Source: Pseudomonadales bacterium (GTDB lineage Bacteria; Pseudomonadota; Gammaproteobacteria; Pseudomonadales; Azotimanducaceae). From it: a stretch of DNA of 64,000 nt. This document shows positions 8,336 to 16,693 of this stretch, piece after piece. The position numbers were made by a program, and so were the translations under genes. The notes beneath the pieces are model-generated. The model saw only the letters and a program-made list of their open reading frames with translations. It made no database searches and was not told the DNA's origin. Every line of letters begins with the position of its first letter. The first letter of the stretch is position 1. The DNA lies in NCBI GenBank assembly GCA_012103505.1, contig WLWP01000001.1, positions 4,583,871-4,647,870 of the forward strand. Direction: 5' to 3'.

Positions 8336-9133
8336 ATGCGCCTTGTCGAAATAGACGAAACTACAGAAGACACATATTTTCGTTGCTTGCATGACGAAAT
8401 TCCCGCGGACCCCCGGGTGATGGCGATGCGTCGAGACTGGCGCGCTATGTACAAGCCGAAGGGCCACCGCGCAAAGGTCTTGTTTGACGATGCAGACCAA
8501 GTCGTGGGTCTTACCAACTACATTCCAGTAGAGCATTCTCCTTACGAGGGGGAGAACCTCATGGCGATACTGTGCATGTGGATCCACGGATATGAACATC
8601 TCGTTGGGAATCAACAGTCGAAAGGGTTTGGACGGTTCATGCTCGCGGAGATCGAAGCTGATGCCCTACAGTCAGGGTGTGACGGCGTTACCGTTTGGGC
8701 CAAAGATTACGCCGACTGGAACCCCGTCGCTTTCTATGAACACATGGGTTATGAGCGAGTAGATCAGGCTGGTCTCGATATTCTGGCTTGGAAGCGCTTC
8801 AACCAAGAAGCCAAACCCCCCGCTTTTCTCAAACAACCATCGGTGCCAGAGGTCGCGGATGACCAAAAGGTTCAGGTTACAAGCTTCACGAACGGTTGGT
8901 GCGGTGGCGGCTGCCAACAATGTGTCATGGTTCGGGATGCGGTGACAGAACTTGGTAGTGATGCAGTCCTAACCGAAATATACGCACACGAAAAAGGTGA
9001 CATGCGTGATAGAGGTGCGAGCATCGATGTAGTCTATATAGACGATGTACCTTTCCGACCTAATGGCCCACCGGCAACGAAGAACGAGTTCAAACAATCC
9101 GTTCTTGAACGCGCGAGACAAAAGAGTCCATAG
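8336..9133 (+). CDS. GNAT acetyltransferase with C-terminal YoaP-like thiol domain
   Basis: 265 residues. Residues 1-155 form a GNAT domain with an acetyl-CoA loop G-N-Q-Q-S-K-G-F-G-R at 91-100 and the final V-A-F-Y-E-H-M-G-Y helix-strand. Residues ~178-265 are a thioredoxin-like module starting V-Q-V-T-S-F-T-N-G-W with C189, C193 and C196 (W-C-G-G-G-C-Q-Q-C). The domain order matches E. coli YoaP-type proteins, whose substrate is unknown. Monocistronic. Confidence 0.8.
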   Translation: MRLVEIDETTEDTYFRCLHDEIPADPRVMAMRRDWRAMYKPKGHRAKVLFDDADQVVGLTNYIPVEHSPYEGENLMAILCMWIHGYEHLVGNQQSKGFGRFMLAEIEADALQSGCDGVTVWAKDYADWNPVAFYEHMGYERVDQAGLDILAWKRFNQEAKPPAFLKQPSVPEVADDQKVQVTSFTNGWCGGGCQQCVMVRDAVTELGSDAVLTEIYAHEKGDMRDRGASIDVVYIDDVPFRPNGPPATKNEFKQSVLERARQKSP

Positions 9134-9230
9134 CCCCCAATGACGAGTGAGTGTTGATGGCTGATTTCGTCCGCTCTCTCGCCAATCGGTGTGCTGTAGA
9201 CTCGGAGACCAAGTCGTCACCAAACTATGT

Positions 9231-9473
9231 ATGTACCAACACGAAAAAATTGATTACATCGAGATGCCAGCAACAGACTTCGAAGGAACAAAATCCTTTT
9301 TCGAAGATGTATTCGGCTGGCAGCTAGAGGATGCTGGACCCGACTACCTTGCCTTTACTGATCAGGGCGCCACTTTCTTGACTCAAATGGCAACGAATTC
9401 GCAGTGTCGTCGGATCATGAGGCGAATGGCCGTCTGGTTGGTTGATGTCTCGTCATCCTCCCATGTGACATGA
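9231..9473 (+). pseudogene. Truncated VOC-family gene
   Basis: The first ~45 residues are a normal VOC start: I-D-Y-I-E-M-P-A-T-D, F-F-E-D-V-F-G-W and G-P-D-Y-L-A-F. After about position 9395 the frame loses the pattern and ends at 9473 after 80 codons, while a full module needs ~115-125. Another frame in the same stretch reads E-F-A-V-S-S-D-H-E-A-N-G-R-L-V-G, which would fit the missing middle, so an indel near 9390-9400 followed by 3' truncation is likely. It overlaps the start of the serine hydrolase by 4 bp. Confidence 0.6.
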
Positions 9474-10915
9474 AACGAGGCATTGGAAAATTTTCTGCAT
9501 TGCTGATCTTGTTAGCGGGACAGCAAGTAATGGCGATTCAGCAGGAAGCCCGGAGTGCTTTTGACCCGAGTGTGTTTGATAACTCGGTGGAGAAGCTGCG
9601 CGAAGAAGCTGGTACACCGGGCTTGGCTGCCGGAGTCCTGCGAGACGGACAACTGCTAAGACTCAAGGGCTATGGGGTAGCTGGTTCAGATGGACAACCC
9701 GTTACCGCCCAAACGGCATTTCAGATTGGATCGATCACTAAGTCCTTTGTCGCTCTGGTGATTCTCCAAATGGCGTCGGAAGGCAAACTCGAATTAGATG
9801 ATCCGGTGGTGCGTCATGTCCCGGCATTCCGCACAGCGTCCAAAACTCAATCACATCAAATCACTATTCACCATCTGGTCACTCACCGCAGCGGGCTGAC
9901 GACTTTGGACGGCAACAGCCTGAAGGCCGAAGAGCCAGGATCGTCTGGACCCGAGGCTGCGGTGGCCGGACTAGCAGACGTTCAGTTGTTCGCAGAGCCA
10001 GGCACGACCTTTCAGTATTCAAACGCCAACTATGTTCTCTTGTCCCACCTCATTGAGGTATTGGATGAGCGAACGTTTGAACGGTCTTTGCAGGCGCGGA
10101 TTTTTACACCACTGAGTATGACGAACAGTTTTGTGTCGGTCCCGCCTTCTAACAAAATCTCTTTGGCGAACGGGTATCGACTCTGGTTTGGCGTAGCGCG
10201 AGCCTGGCACCCGGAAGCGGATACTGTGGCTGATCGACGCATGATTGGCGCAGGTGGCATCTGGACCAGTATTGAGGATCTGGCTCATTATGTAGAGGCG
10301 GTGCACACTCGCGACCCTCGCATCGTCCCAGTTGGTGCGGATAGGCTGTTTGCCATTGAGCTCTTCGACAAAGAGGTTGGCTACGCCTATGGGTGGTTTG
10401 CCGATGGCACTGGCGGCGAAACCGTCTTCGAACACTCCGGCTTCACGCCTGGCTTTTTGACACTGGCGACGATCGTACCAGCGACAGGTGAAGTGGTAGT
10501 TGTGCTCACCAATATGTCAGGTTTGGGGCAAGGCGATTTGCCACGTGCTGTCACTCATGCAGCATTGGGTTGGGAGCCGATCTCAGCTGCACCGGCACTC
10601 GGCGCCCGAATTGCAATTTGGTCGGCAGTGAGCGCGCCTCTAGGTCTTGTACTTTTGCTCTACCGGACCGGGCATAGTTTGTTCTTTCGAAGACAGCCGA
10701 TGCGGCCTTGGGTACGCGCACTCAACGTTGGGGTAGTGTTGGGTTTGATCGCCGGTGTCTATGTTGTCTTTGTCGGGTTTCAGGCGATGGTAGGCGTCAG
10801 CTTTGAGACGGGTTTTGCGTTCTACCCCGACTTTACCCTAACTACGGTTGTGACCATGGCACTCGCCTTGGTCTTAGCAGTGGGTAGGTTGTTACTGGTC
10901 ATACGCAGCGGATGA
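9470..10915 (+). CDS. Serine hydrolase, beta-lactamase/class C esterase family, membrane-anchored
   Basis: 481 residues. A signal-peptide-like N-terminus (about 1-22) is followed by the penicillin-binding fold with S88-I-T-K91 as the S-x-x-K nucleophile motif, Y183-S-N185 as the Y-x-N motif and H322-S-G324 in the K-T-G position. These are the three motifs of class C beta-lactamase-like esterases/DD-peptidases. Three hydrophobic helices at the C-terminus (about 376-392, 413-435 and 448-476) anchor it in the membrane. Substrate cannot be read from the sequence; most members with H-x-G are esterases or peptidases rather than lactamases. Confidence 0.85.
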   Translation: MKRGIGKFSALLILLAGQQVMAIQQEARSAFDPSVFDNSVEKLREEAGTPGLAAGVLRDGQLLRLKGYGVAGSDGQPVTAQTAFQIGSITKSFVALVILQMASEGKLELDDPVVRHVPAFRTASKTQSHQITIHHLVTHRSGLTTLDGNSLKAEEPGSSGPEAAVAGLADVQLFAEPGTTFQYSNANYVLLSHLIEVLDERTFERSLQARIFTPLSMTNSFVSVPPSNKISLANGYRLWFGVARAWHPEADTVADRRMIGAGGIWTSIEDLAHYVEAVHTRDPRIVPVGADRLFAIELFDKEVGYAYGWFADGTGGETVFEHSGFTPGFLTLATIVPATGEVVVVLTNMSGLGQGDLPRAVTHAALGWEPISAAPALGARIAIWSAVSAPLGLVLLLYRTGHSLFFRRQPMRPWVRALNVGVVLGLIAGVYVVFVGFQAMVGVSFETGFAFYPDFTLTTVVTMALALVLAVGRLLLVIRSG

Positions 10916-10961
10916 TCACTGTTTGGGTAGAATGCGCACGAGTTTGTCGAAAGGTACGTTG

Positions 10962-11444
10962 ATGAGCATCAATGACGTTGAAATTGTCGAGTACCGACCA
11001 GAGTATGGATTGGAAGTGGTCAAGATGTGGCGGCAGTCTTTTCAGCGAGCGATGAATTTGCCGGAGCAAAATCGCAGTGATGAACTACACCACCAACTGG
11101 ACTATTTTTGCTCGATCAATCCGGACGGCATTCAGGTTGCAATCGATTGCTCGTCAAGCGCCATCGCTGCTCTGATGGTGTTGGTACCAGGTGAGTTGGA
11201 TCATTTGTATGTTGGCGTGGAGTATCAGGGTTTTGGGCTCGGTTCGAGATTCGTCCAAGAAGCAAAAAGACTGTCGCCTCTAGGTATCGAACTCTTTACG
11301 TTTCAAAAAAATACTCGCGCGCAGAGATTTTATCTGAGTCGCGGGTTTGTCGAGATCGAACGGGGGTTCGCGGACTTGGGGACCAATCCCTGGGCGTCCT
11401 CCAAAGAAGACTTAGCGGATATAAAGTATCGGTGGCAGCCCTGA
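10962..11444 (+). CDS. GNAT-family N-acetyltransferase
   Basis: 160 residues from ATG 10962 (AAAGG about 8 nt upstream); in-frame ATGs at 10923 and 10932 are possible but lack a ribosome site. The acetyl-CoA loop is E-Y-Q-G-F-G-L-G-S-R, followed by the C-terminal N-T-R-A-Q-R-F-Y-L-S-R-G-F-V-E-I element. It directly follows the serine hydrolase gene (about 45 bp) on the same strand. Acyl acceptor unknown. Confidence 0.8.
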   Translation: MSINDVEIVEYRPEYGLEVVKMWRQSFQRAMNLPEQNRSDELHHQLDYFCSINPDGIQVAIDCSSSAIAALMVLVPGELDHLYVGVEYQGFGLGSRFVQEAKRLSPLGIELFTFQKNTRAQRFYLSRGFVEIERGFADLGTNPWASSKEDLADIKYRWQP

Positions 11445-11595
11445 CGGAACGCCCTTGTTGGCAGTTTGCTAGCCTGCAATTAGAGGTTTTGTAACTGAAG
11501 GTTTCGCTGAAACGTAGCGTTACACTGGCATAGTTCCAACGCTTTTCTGAATGGCCCATAGTTGAGCTTCGCGTGAATCGAAGTGGGTCTGGCAG

Positions 11596-11910
11596 ATGAA
11601 CAAAGTCATAAACCTCGGATCGTTCTTAGCCATCCTTACGTTGGGCGTCGCAACAGGCATCGCCTTTACGCATTCCCTAGAGTGGACCAATAAGATTGGA
11701 TTGAACGCCCAACAGTATTTGTTCGTGCAGCAAACGTTGTATCAAGGCTTCGGCGATAGGGCTGGTTGGATTGAGACACTAGGTATCATTGTTCTCTTGT
11801 TGATATCATCCTTGCTGTATCGCCTTCAACCGTCCTTGGGCTTGTTGTCCGGGAGCTCGACGCTGAAGTATCTTATTGAACGGAAGGGAAGTATAAGCGG
11901 CGAATTCTGA
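11596..11910 (+). CDS. Short DUF1772-like membrane protein, possibly truncated
   Basis: 104 residues with two clear hydrophobic helices (about 5-26 and 60-80). The pattern A-F-T-H-S-L-E, L-x-A-x-x-Y-L-F-V-Q-Q-x-L-Y and the following I-E resembles the N-terminal half of DUF1772 / anthrone-oxygenase-like membrane proteins, which usually have four helices and ~150 residues. The last ~25 residues look unrelated, so the gene may be a 3'-truncated copy. Confidence 0.5.
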   Translation: MNKVINLGSFLAILTLGVATGIAFTHSLEWTNKIGLNAQQYLFVQQTLYQGFGDRAGWIETLGIIVLLLISSLLYRLQPSLGLLSGSSTLKYLIERKGSISGEF

Positions 11911-11944
11911 CCGACTACTTCCGACCATGAGCCGACATCCAAAA

Positions 11945-12202
11945 TTATGGAGCTATTCGGTTTCTTGTTACGGATACCTTTACGAAGACAAACAAAATCG
12001 ATACGGCAACCATAAGAGTTTTCTCGTTTAGAAAAGAATACTCGAGAAACAATGGCGCATCTCCAAGTCCTACGAAGGCACCTACCAACGCGCCGACAAT
12101 ACCAATGAATATGTTATTAGCGCTAAGCAATCGATCTAAACTGAGAAGACCCGGAGATATTCCAACTACTAATCCAGTCGCGAGGACAAACACAATTATC
12201 AT
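11945..12202 (-). CDS. GlsB/YeaQ/YmgE-like small membrane protein
   Basis: 85 residues, three hydrophobic segments rich in Gly (I-V-G-A-L-V-G-A-F-V-G). The glycine-patterned helix resembles transglycosylase-associated (GlsB/YeaQ) proteins, although a loop and extra C-terminal helix make the match imperfect. Its first base touches the end of the gene at 12202-12654 (TAATG-type junction), so the two are translationally coupled. Confidence 0.5.
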   Translation of the reverse strand: MIIVFVLATGLVVGISPGLLSLDRLLSANNIFIGIVGALVGAFVGLGDAPLFLEYSFLNEKTLMVAVSILFVFVKVSVTRNRIAP

Positions 12203-12654
12203 TACTTCCTCAGTAGCCTAGATGAAACAAACATTAGCGATCCAATGAACAAGCTGAGTGCTGCCGGTAAGTAAGCGCCGCCAATTGAGAAGCCCGTGAC
12301 TATAGACAGAGCAACGGCTGTCACGCTCATGACCCCCAGACTGATTTGATTGTCTCTCCAGGCTACTCGAGCAGCCACGAGATAAAACGCACCGAAGAAA
12401 AATAGCCACGAAATTCCCCAGAGTCCTTGGGCTTCATACCAGGATTGCTCTCGGACGAAAGTCTCGGCGACTACGCTTGAGTCGCGTAACATGACGTCGG
12501 TCACGCCGCGTACCGATACTGGTGAGAAGAATATGTAGAGCGAAGCACCAATAGCCCAGGTAGCGGCTATTGCAACGAAGAGCTTGCCACTACGGACTAA
12601 GAACTCACGCACTTTACGCAAACCTCTCGGTAAACACTGACCACATTGGGACAA
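12202..12654 (-). CDS. Four-helix membrane protein, function unknown
   Basis: 150 residues. A basic Cys-containing N-terminus (C-G-Q-C) is followed by hydrophobic segments at about 25-43, 78-96, 104-123 and 126-145. The region between helices 1 and 2 is an extracytoplasmic loop of ~35 residues. First gene of a two-gene unit with the GlsB-like protein. No family recognised. Confidence 0.6.
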   Translation of the reverse strand: MSQCGQCLPRGLRKVREFLVRSGKLFVAIAATWAIGASLYIFFSPVSVRGVTDVMLRDSSVVAETFVREQSWYEAQGLWGISWLFFFGAFYLVAARVAWRDNQISLGVMSVTAVALSIVTGFSIGGAYLPAALSLFIGSLMFVSSRLLRK

Positions 12655-12684
12655 GAACGAGTCTTACTAATTCCAGTCCAGTGG

Positions 12685-12969
12685 TCATTGTGCGCCACTC
12701 TGATTGCGACGCCAGTCCTCTAGCTTAGCGCGCTCATCGGGAGGAAGGGTATTGATACAGTGCCGACGAGACCCACCAGTTGCCATGCAGTCGTCTAGCA
12801 GGGGGACCCACGTGGCATCGCTTGGGAAGTACGCCCGTCCACTACTGGTCGTCAGGACTGGATCCTGGTTCGGATCAGGACCCTCTTCCCAGGGAAACCT
12901 CGACTGGAACCACGGGTGGCAGCTAGCTACTAGCACGCAGATCAAGATTGTGGCTATCACCTTCCGCAT
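12685..12969 (-). CDS. Small predicted lipoprotein
   Basis: 94 residues. Signal peptide with lipobox L-V-A-S-C (Cys 17), then a Pro/Asp-rich mature part with two further cysteines (C61 and C71) that could form a disulfide. It lies about 30 bp upstream of the four-helix membrane-protein gene on the same strand and probably starts that transcript. Function unknown. Confidence 0.65.
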   Translation of the reverse strand: MRKVIATILICVLVASCHPWFQSRFPWEEGPDPNQDPVLTTSSGRAYFPSDATWVPLLDDCMATGGSRRHCINTLPPDERAKLEDWRRNQSGAQ

Positions 12970-13190
12970 CGACGGTCTCCCGCGCTTTCACGTCACAACG
13001 CGCAACCACTCCTTTCAGCCCAGGTACGTGAGCAAGGGCTGCAATAAATTGGCTACTTTTCGTTTCATCGCGGTCCTGCACCAGTTTTGCGAGCCACGCC
13101 CAGACATGGTTAAGACCGTTTGGTTTTGGGTTTGTTCCAACTCGAAAATTCGATCAAAATCAGTGCGGCGAGTTTACTTTGAGTTGCCGG
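12970..13190. other. Non-coding stretch before the first repeat unit
   Basis: No convincing gene. A plus-strand frame open since 12704 passes through it, but 12704-12969 is antisense to the lipoprotein gene and the composition here is not protein-like. It should hold the promoter of the lipoprotein gene. Confidence 0.5.
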
Positions 13191-13270
13191 TTCTGGCCGA
13201 AAGCTGCCTCTTGCAGTGCACAACCATGAATTTTCGTGCATTGCACAACTCAAAGTCTGAGTTCGACCCG
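13191..13270 (+). repeat. Dispersed repeat, type A
   Basis: Type A unit: left end TTCTGGCCGAAAGCTGCC, interior with two imperfect direct copies TGCAGTGCACAAC and TGCATTGCACAAC 14 nt apart, right end GAGTTCGACCC. Other clear type A copies are at 14471, 36705, 37726, 46861 (diverged) and 63905, all in this orientation. It precedes a QxRQ-family gene by 70 bp. Confidence 0.9.
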
Positions 13271-13339
13271 GAGCGGCCTTTAGCACTTGGCTCGAGGATT
13301 ACTAGGTATCATAGTCTTCTGAATCTAGCTGGAGCGAAA

Positions 13340-13819
13340 ATGAAGAGAGTCAGTCTGAAGGATACCGTCGAGGTGATCGGTGTCTTATCAATTGTTGCCA
13401 CATTGATATTTGTGGTTTTTGAGATTCGGCAAAACACCAATGCGGTTCGAAGTTCTGTTACCCAATCAGTCTCGGAGCAGAGCATCGAAATTCTGCAGAT
13501 GCTCATAGAAAATGCAGAGTTACGGCAAGCTCGAATTGCGGTGAACACTGATTCAGTCACTGACGACCAGCGATCCCAGGTAGACTACTTGTACGCGCTC
13601 CTTATTCGAAATCAACAGAACAGATATCTACAATTTAACTTGGGTGTTGTTGACGCTGAAACCATGGTTTTGTTGGGCGGGAACGCTCCAGTTTATCGAA
13701 CGCCCGACTTCCGTCGATATTGGGATTCTGTGAAAGAGCGTCAACCTCCGGAATTCCGAAGATTTATGGAAGAAACGAATATCGGCTTAACAGCAGACAA
13801 TTCTCTGCCACCGATGTAG
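13340..13819 (+). CDS. QxRQ-family membrane protein (copy a)
   Basis: 159 residues from ATG 13340, chosen to match the family; the longer open frame runs back through the repeat. Family layout, defined here: one N-terminal helix (residues ~9-28) ending in Q/E-[VI]-R-Q at about 28-31 (here E-I-R-Q-N-T), an amphipathic charged middle, a turn G-[VI]-[VI]-D, then an aromatic Y-W or W-W segment and a C-terminal helix. Here G-V-V-D-A and Y-W-D are visible. No enzyme motif. One helix with N-terminus out would leave ~130 residues in the cytoplasm. It is bracketed by type A and type C repeats. I do not recognise a named function. Confidence 0.75.
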   Translation: MKRVSLKDTVEVIGVLSIVATLIFVVFEIRQNTNAVRSSVTQSVSEQSIEILQMLIENAELRQARIAVNTDSVTDDQRSQVDYLYALLIRNQQNRYLQFNLGVVDAETMVLLGGNAPVYRTPDFRRYWDSVKERQPPEFRRFMEETNIGLTADNSLPPM

Positions 13820-13850
13820 ATATCTCCTGCAATGTGAAGATGCCCGATGA

Positions 13851-13910
13851 CCGTTCTTGGCCGTGAACGGAATATTGCACTGAACAATGCGATTTCCGTA
13901 GTCGACCCAG
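13851..13910 (+). repeat. Dispersed repeat, type C
   Basis: Left end CTTGGCCGTGAACGGAA, interior ATTGCACTGAACAATGCGA, right end TAGTCGACCCAGAG. A near-identical unit is at 48258-48325; a diverged one is at 26731. Directly downstream of QxRQ copy a. Confidence 0.85.
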
Positions 13911-13971
13911 AGCAGCTGCTTCTTTATCCGCAGCTGCTACATAAACTAGTCGTCTTAACCGAGGGTTGCCA

Positions 13972-14454
13972 ATGATATCAATACGACGAGCTGAGCATCG
14001 AGATGCTGCAAGTATCATCGCTGCACACGTGCGATCTATTCGCGAGGTTTGCTCGAAGTCTTACACCCCGGCCCAAATTGAAGCTTGGAGCAGTCGTGAC
14101 TTCAAGGAGAACGTCTGGTGCCAAACAATCGACAGAGACTGTGTTTGGGTTCTAGATTCAGGTGAAAGAATTCTGGGATTCGGACATTTGAGGTTTAACT
14201 CAGCTGAACTTGGGACAATTGAAGGGCTTTACTTCGTACCAGAAGCGAATGGACGCGGGCTTGGGAAAAAGCTGATGTCCTTAATCTATGCTCATCTCGA
14301 ACAGACGAGCGTGGAGAAGTTGGTTTTGCAGGCCACATTGAATGCTGAAGGATTTTATTACGCTATGGGTTTTCAATCCGTAGGCAGTACTTTCGTCGAG
14401 TTTCACGGTGAAAAAGTCGAATGCGTTGACATGGTGAACAGCCTACCATTTTGA
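13972..14454 (+). CDS. GNAT-family N-acetyltransferase
   Basis: 160 residues from ATG 13972 (GAGG upstream; TTG 13966 would add two residues). Typical GNAT elements: I-R-R-A-E-x-x-D-A-x-x-I at the start, G-L-Y-F-V-P-E-A-N-G-R-G-L-G-K-K acetyl-CoA loop, and N-A-E-G-F-Y-Y-A-M-G-F near the end. It sits between a type C and a type A repeat as a single-gene unit. Confidence 0.85.
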   Translation: MISIRRAEHRDAASIIAAHVRSIREVCSKSYTPAQIEAWSSRDFKENVWCQTIDRDCVWVLDSGERILGFGHLRFNSAELGTIEGLYFVPEANGRGLGKKLMSLIYAHLEQTSVEKLVLQATLNAEGFYYAMGFQSVGSTFVEFHGEKVECVDMVNSLPF

Positions 14455-14470
14455 AAGTTTGCAGATCTGA

Positions 14471-14560
14471 CCGGCTGCTTCTAGCCGAATGCTGCCTCTT
14501 GCAGTGCACAATGATGAATTTTCGTGCGTTGCACAACGTAAAGTCTGAGTTGTGCCCGGC
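14471..14560 (+). repeat. Dispersed repeat, type A
   Basis: Interior nearly identical to the 13191 copy (TGCAGTGCACAA ... GTGCGTTGCACAACG) with a diverged right end (GAGTTGTGCCC instead of GAGTTCGACCC). It is 65 bp upstream of QxRQ copy b. Confidence 0.85.
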
Positions 14561-14624
14561 GCCGACAATCGTAATGCATAGAAATTGGGGTTAGCCTGAG
14601 TTGATCGATCGTGGGGAGCAACCA

Positions 14625-15110
14625 ATGGACATTCAGTCAACAGCCGAGCTTTTAGGGAACTTAGGTGAGTTCATCGCGTCAATCGCGGTTCTGATTACGC
14701 TGATATACCTTGCCGTGCAAATCAAGCAAAACACCAAAGCAATGCACGTGACCGCTCGGGGTCACATTGTCGAGGGAACGCAACATCTTCGTGGTTTGTT
14801 GATGAACAACGAGTTCGTACGTGGGGCACTAGTAAAGCAGCACCGGGGGGGTGAGCTGAGCGATGAGGAAAAGCTCGTATTGCGCCACTATACGGTGACT
14901 ATGTTTCGTAACTGGGAGTATCAGCACTACCAGTTTACCAATGGCCTGGTTGATCAAGATTCATTCCGGGCAACTCAGGTGGTTTGGAGAGTTTCGCTTA
15001 GCCCCTACAACATCAAATTATGGCCGAAGGTTAGGGACCAATTCACCGAAGTTTTTGCTCAAGAATTGGAACGCGTGATGGCGGCCACTGAGAAGAGCGA
15101 GGAACAGTAA
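14625..15110 (+). CDS. QxRQ-family membrane protein (copy b)
   Basis: 161 residues from ATG 14625 with GGGGAG 6 nt upstream. The N-terminus E-L-L-G-N-L-G-E-F is shared almost exactly with copy g (48829) and, less closely, copies h and l, although those genes are 34-47 kb away; the helix ends in Q-I-K-Q-N-T (32-37). The C-terminal half diverges but keeps G-L-V-D-Q-D-S-F. Type A repeat upstream; a partial repeat end (TTGGCCGAACG) follows at 15131. Function unknown. Confidence 0.75.
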   Translation: MDIQSTAELLGNLGEFIASIAVLITLIYLAVQIKQNTKAMHVTARGHIVEGTQHLRGLLMNNEFVRGALVKQHRGGELSDEEKLVLRHYTVTMFRNWEYQHYQFTNGLVDQDSFRATQVVWRVSLSPYNIKLWPKVRDQFTEVFAQELERVMAATEKSEEQ

Positions 15111-15189
15111 CGCACGTATTGCGACCGTTGTTGGCCGAACGTGGACCAAATTGTCTATCTGGGATTGGATCTTTGAAATTGACTGAGTA

Positions 15190-15933
15190 ATGAGCCGAAC
15201 ACTTAACTCGTGCATTGTCTGTTGTACTCCTCGAACAGGGAGCACGTTGCTTTGCTCGCTTCTTAAAGCAACAGATGTTGCTGGGAAACCGCAGTCGTAT
15301 TTTAGGTCACAGGATGTCGAAGCCAGGGTCGATGGATGGGACATCCGTCAGACGGATGGCTCTTTTCATTTCAGAGATTACCTGCGTTGCGTTTTAGAGC
15401 GAGGACGGTCAGAAAATGGCGTTTTCTCCGCCCGCATCATGTGGGAAACGATGGAAGAGCTAACTACCAATCTTCGGTCGATTGGAATGATTGGCTCCGA
15501 CTTCGAGGTTCTAACTCAGGCTTTTGGCGAACCGAAGTTTGTCTCTCTTGAGAGACGTGATGCCGTGGCTCAGGCCATCTCTCGGCTTCGAGCTGAGCAG
15601 TCACATGTGTGGCACATCAGACGCGCGGGGGATCAGGAAGCAGCCAAGCGTGGCGTTAGCTATGATCACGATGCTATCCAGCACTTTATCGATGAGTCGA
15701 ACGACCATGTCCACAAATGGAATAGTTGGTTCCAAGAGAACAACATAGTTCCGTTGCGGCTAAGTTACGAAGACCTGGAGTTAGCCCCTGCGACAGAAGC
15801 GCAGAAGATTTTGGATTTGATTGGTGTCGAGCGTCAAGTTGGTTCTATCAAAACGAAAAACGTTCGCATGGCGGACGAAACGAGCAGGGTTTGGGCTGAG
15901 CGCTTTAGAGCTGAAACGAGCTACTCTATCTGA
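15190..15933 (+). CDS. Stf0-type sulfotransferase
   Basis: 247 residues. The 5'-phosphosulfate-binding loop is C-T-P-R-T-G-S-T-L-L at 12-21, matching PAPS-dependent Stf0 (trehalose / lipopolysaccharide sulfotransferase-like) proteins; the 3'-phosphate site is L-E-R-R-D-A-V-A-Q-A-I-S. The C-terminal L-R-L-S-Y-E-D-L is also characteristic. The expected reaction is sulfate transfer from PAPS to a sugar hydroxyl; acceptor unknown. Monocistronic, 80 bp after copy b. Confidence 0.85.
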   Translation: MSRTLNSCIVCCTPRTGSTLLCSLLKATDVAGKPQSYFRSQDVEARVDGWDIRQTDGSFHFRDYLRCVLERGRSENGVFSARIMWETMEELTTNLRSIGMIGSDFEVLTQAFGEPKFVSLERRDAVAQAISRLRAEQSHVWHIRRAGDQEAAKRGVSYDHDAIQHFIDESNDHVHKWNSWFQENNIVPLRLSYEDLELAPATEAQKILDLIGVERQVGSIKTKNVRMADETSRVWAERFRAETSYSI

Positions 15934-16031
15934 CCGACCTGGTGGAAAGACAGGGTCAGAGGTGCGTCATCTTATGCCTTTTTGTGTCCTGGGGATCGCG
16001 GCATATACCAATAGTTGGTTATCAAGCGCAG

Positions 16032-16664
16032 CTACTCATCGTACAGTCGGTATTGTTCATTCAACATGAACAACGAATTGATCTTTTCGACGGGATCGTC
16101 AAGTTTGGCGTGGTCTTTTACGGCCGCCGCGTAGCTAGGTAAGCCTTCGATTGGCATGGCCGACTCAGGTTCCCAGAGCTTGGAACGGATGACAGCCTTC
16201 CCGCAATGGTAGAACGCTTCCTCCACGCTCACGAGTACGGCGAAATCCGGTACCTTGTCGTTAACTGCGAGCTGCTGCCGCAACTCGAGGTCCCTTGCAA
16301 CTTGAGCTGTGCCAGCGACCCGTACCACTTCCCGTCGGTTTGGCACCAGGAACACCAAGCCGATACGACCCGTCTGCATGATGTTGAGAAAGCTGTCGAA
16401 GCGATGATTGCCTGGCCGGTCTGGAATGGCGAGCGTTTTGTCATCAATGACCTTGACAAAACCTGCGGGATCACCCTTTGGCGAAACGTCGACCTGGCCT
16501 GTGGAGGAGACGGTCGCCATGGTCAGGAACGGAGAGTGCTCGATCCAGACGCGGATGTGACCGTCTATGTGATCGATCACTTTGCCGGTCTGGCTCGGGT
16601 ATTGGTCAGGGAGAATTTCGCGCAGTTGCGCCTCGCTTGTTAGAACATCAGTGGGTTGGTACAT
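16032..16664 (-). CDS. Pyridoxamine 5'-phosphate oxidase-fold protein (MSMEG_1061-like)
   Basis: 210 residues from ATG 16664 with GAGGAAA upstream; TTG 16697 would overlap the previous gene. Split-barrel features: F-L-T-M-A-T-V-S-S-T-G-Q-V-D-V-S-P-K-G-D-P-A-G-F, L-A-I-P-D-R-P-G-N-H-R-F-D-S and G-R-I-G-L-V-F-L-V-P. These match flavin-binding proteins of the PNPOx superfamily whose substrate is usually not known. It follows the phosphotransferase gene, 30 bp apart, as a two-gene unit. Confidence 0.85.
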   Translation of the reverse strand: MYQPTDVLTSEAQLREILPDQYPSQTGKVIDHIDGHIRVWIEHSPFLTMATVSSTGQVDVSPKGDPAGFVKVIDDKTLAIPDRPGNHRFDSFLNIMQTGRIGLVFLVPNRREVVRVAGTAQVARDLELRQQLAVNDKVPDFAVLVSVEEAFYHCGKAVIRSKLWEPESAMPIEGLPSYAAAVKDHAKLDDPVEKINSLFMLNEQYRLYDE

Positions 16665-16693
16665 GTTGTGTATTTCCTCAGTGAGCCTGCCGA

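Noticed and set aside
12704..13339. Long plus-strand frame that would extend QxRQ copy a upstream by 212 codons
   Set aside because: It is antisense to the lipoprotein gene over 12704-12969 and then runs through a non-coding stretch and a type A repeat; family alignment starts at ATG 13340.
16206..16643. 145-codon plus-strand frame opposite the PNPOx-fold gene
   Set aside because: Antisense shadow; the minus-strand protein has clear family motifs.
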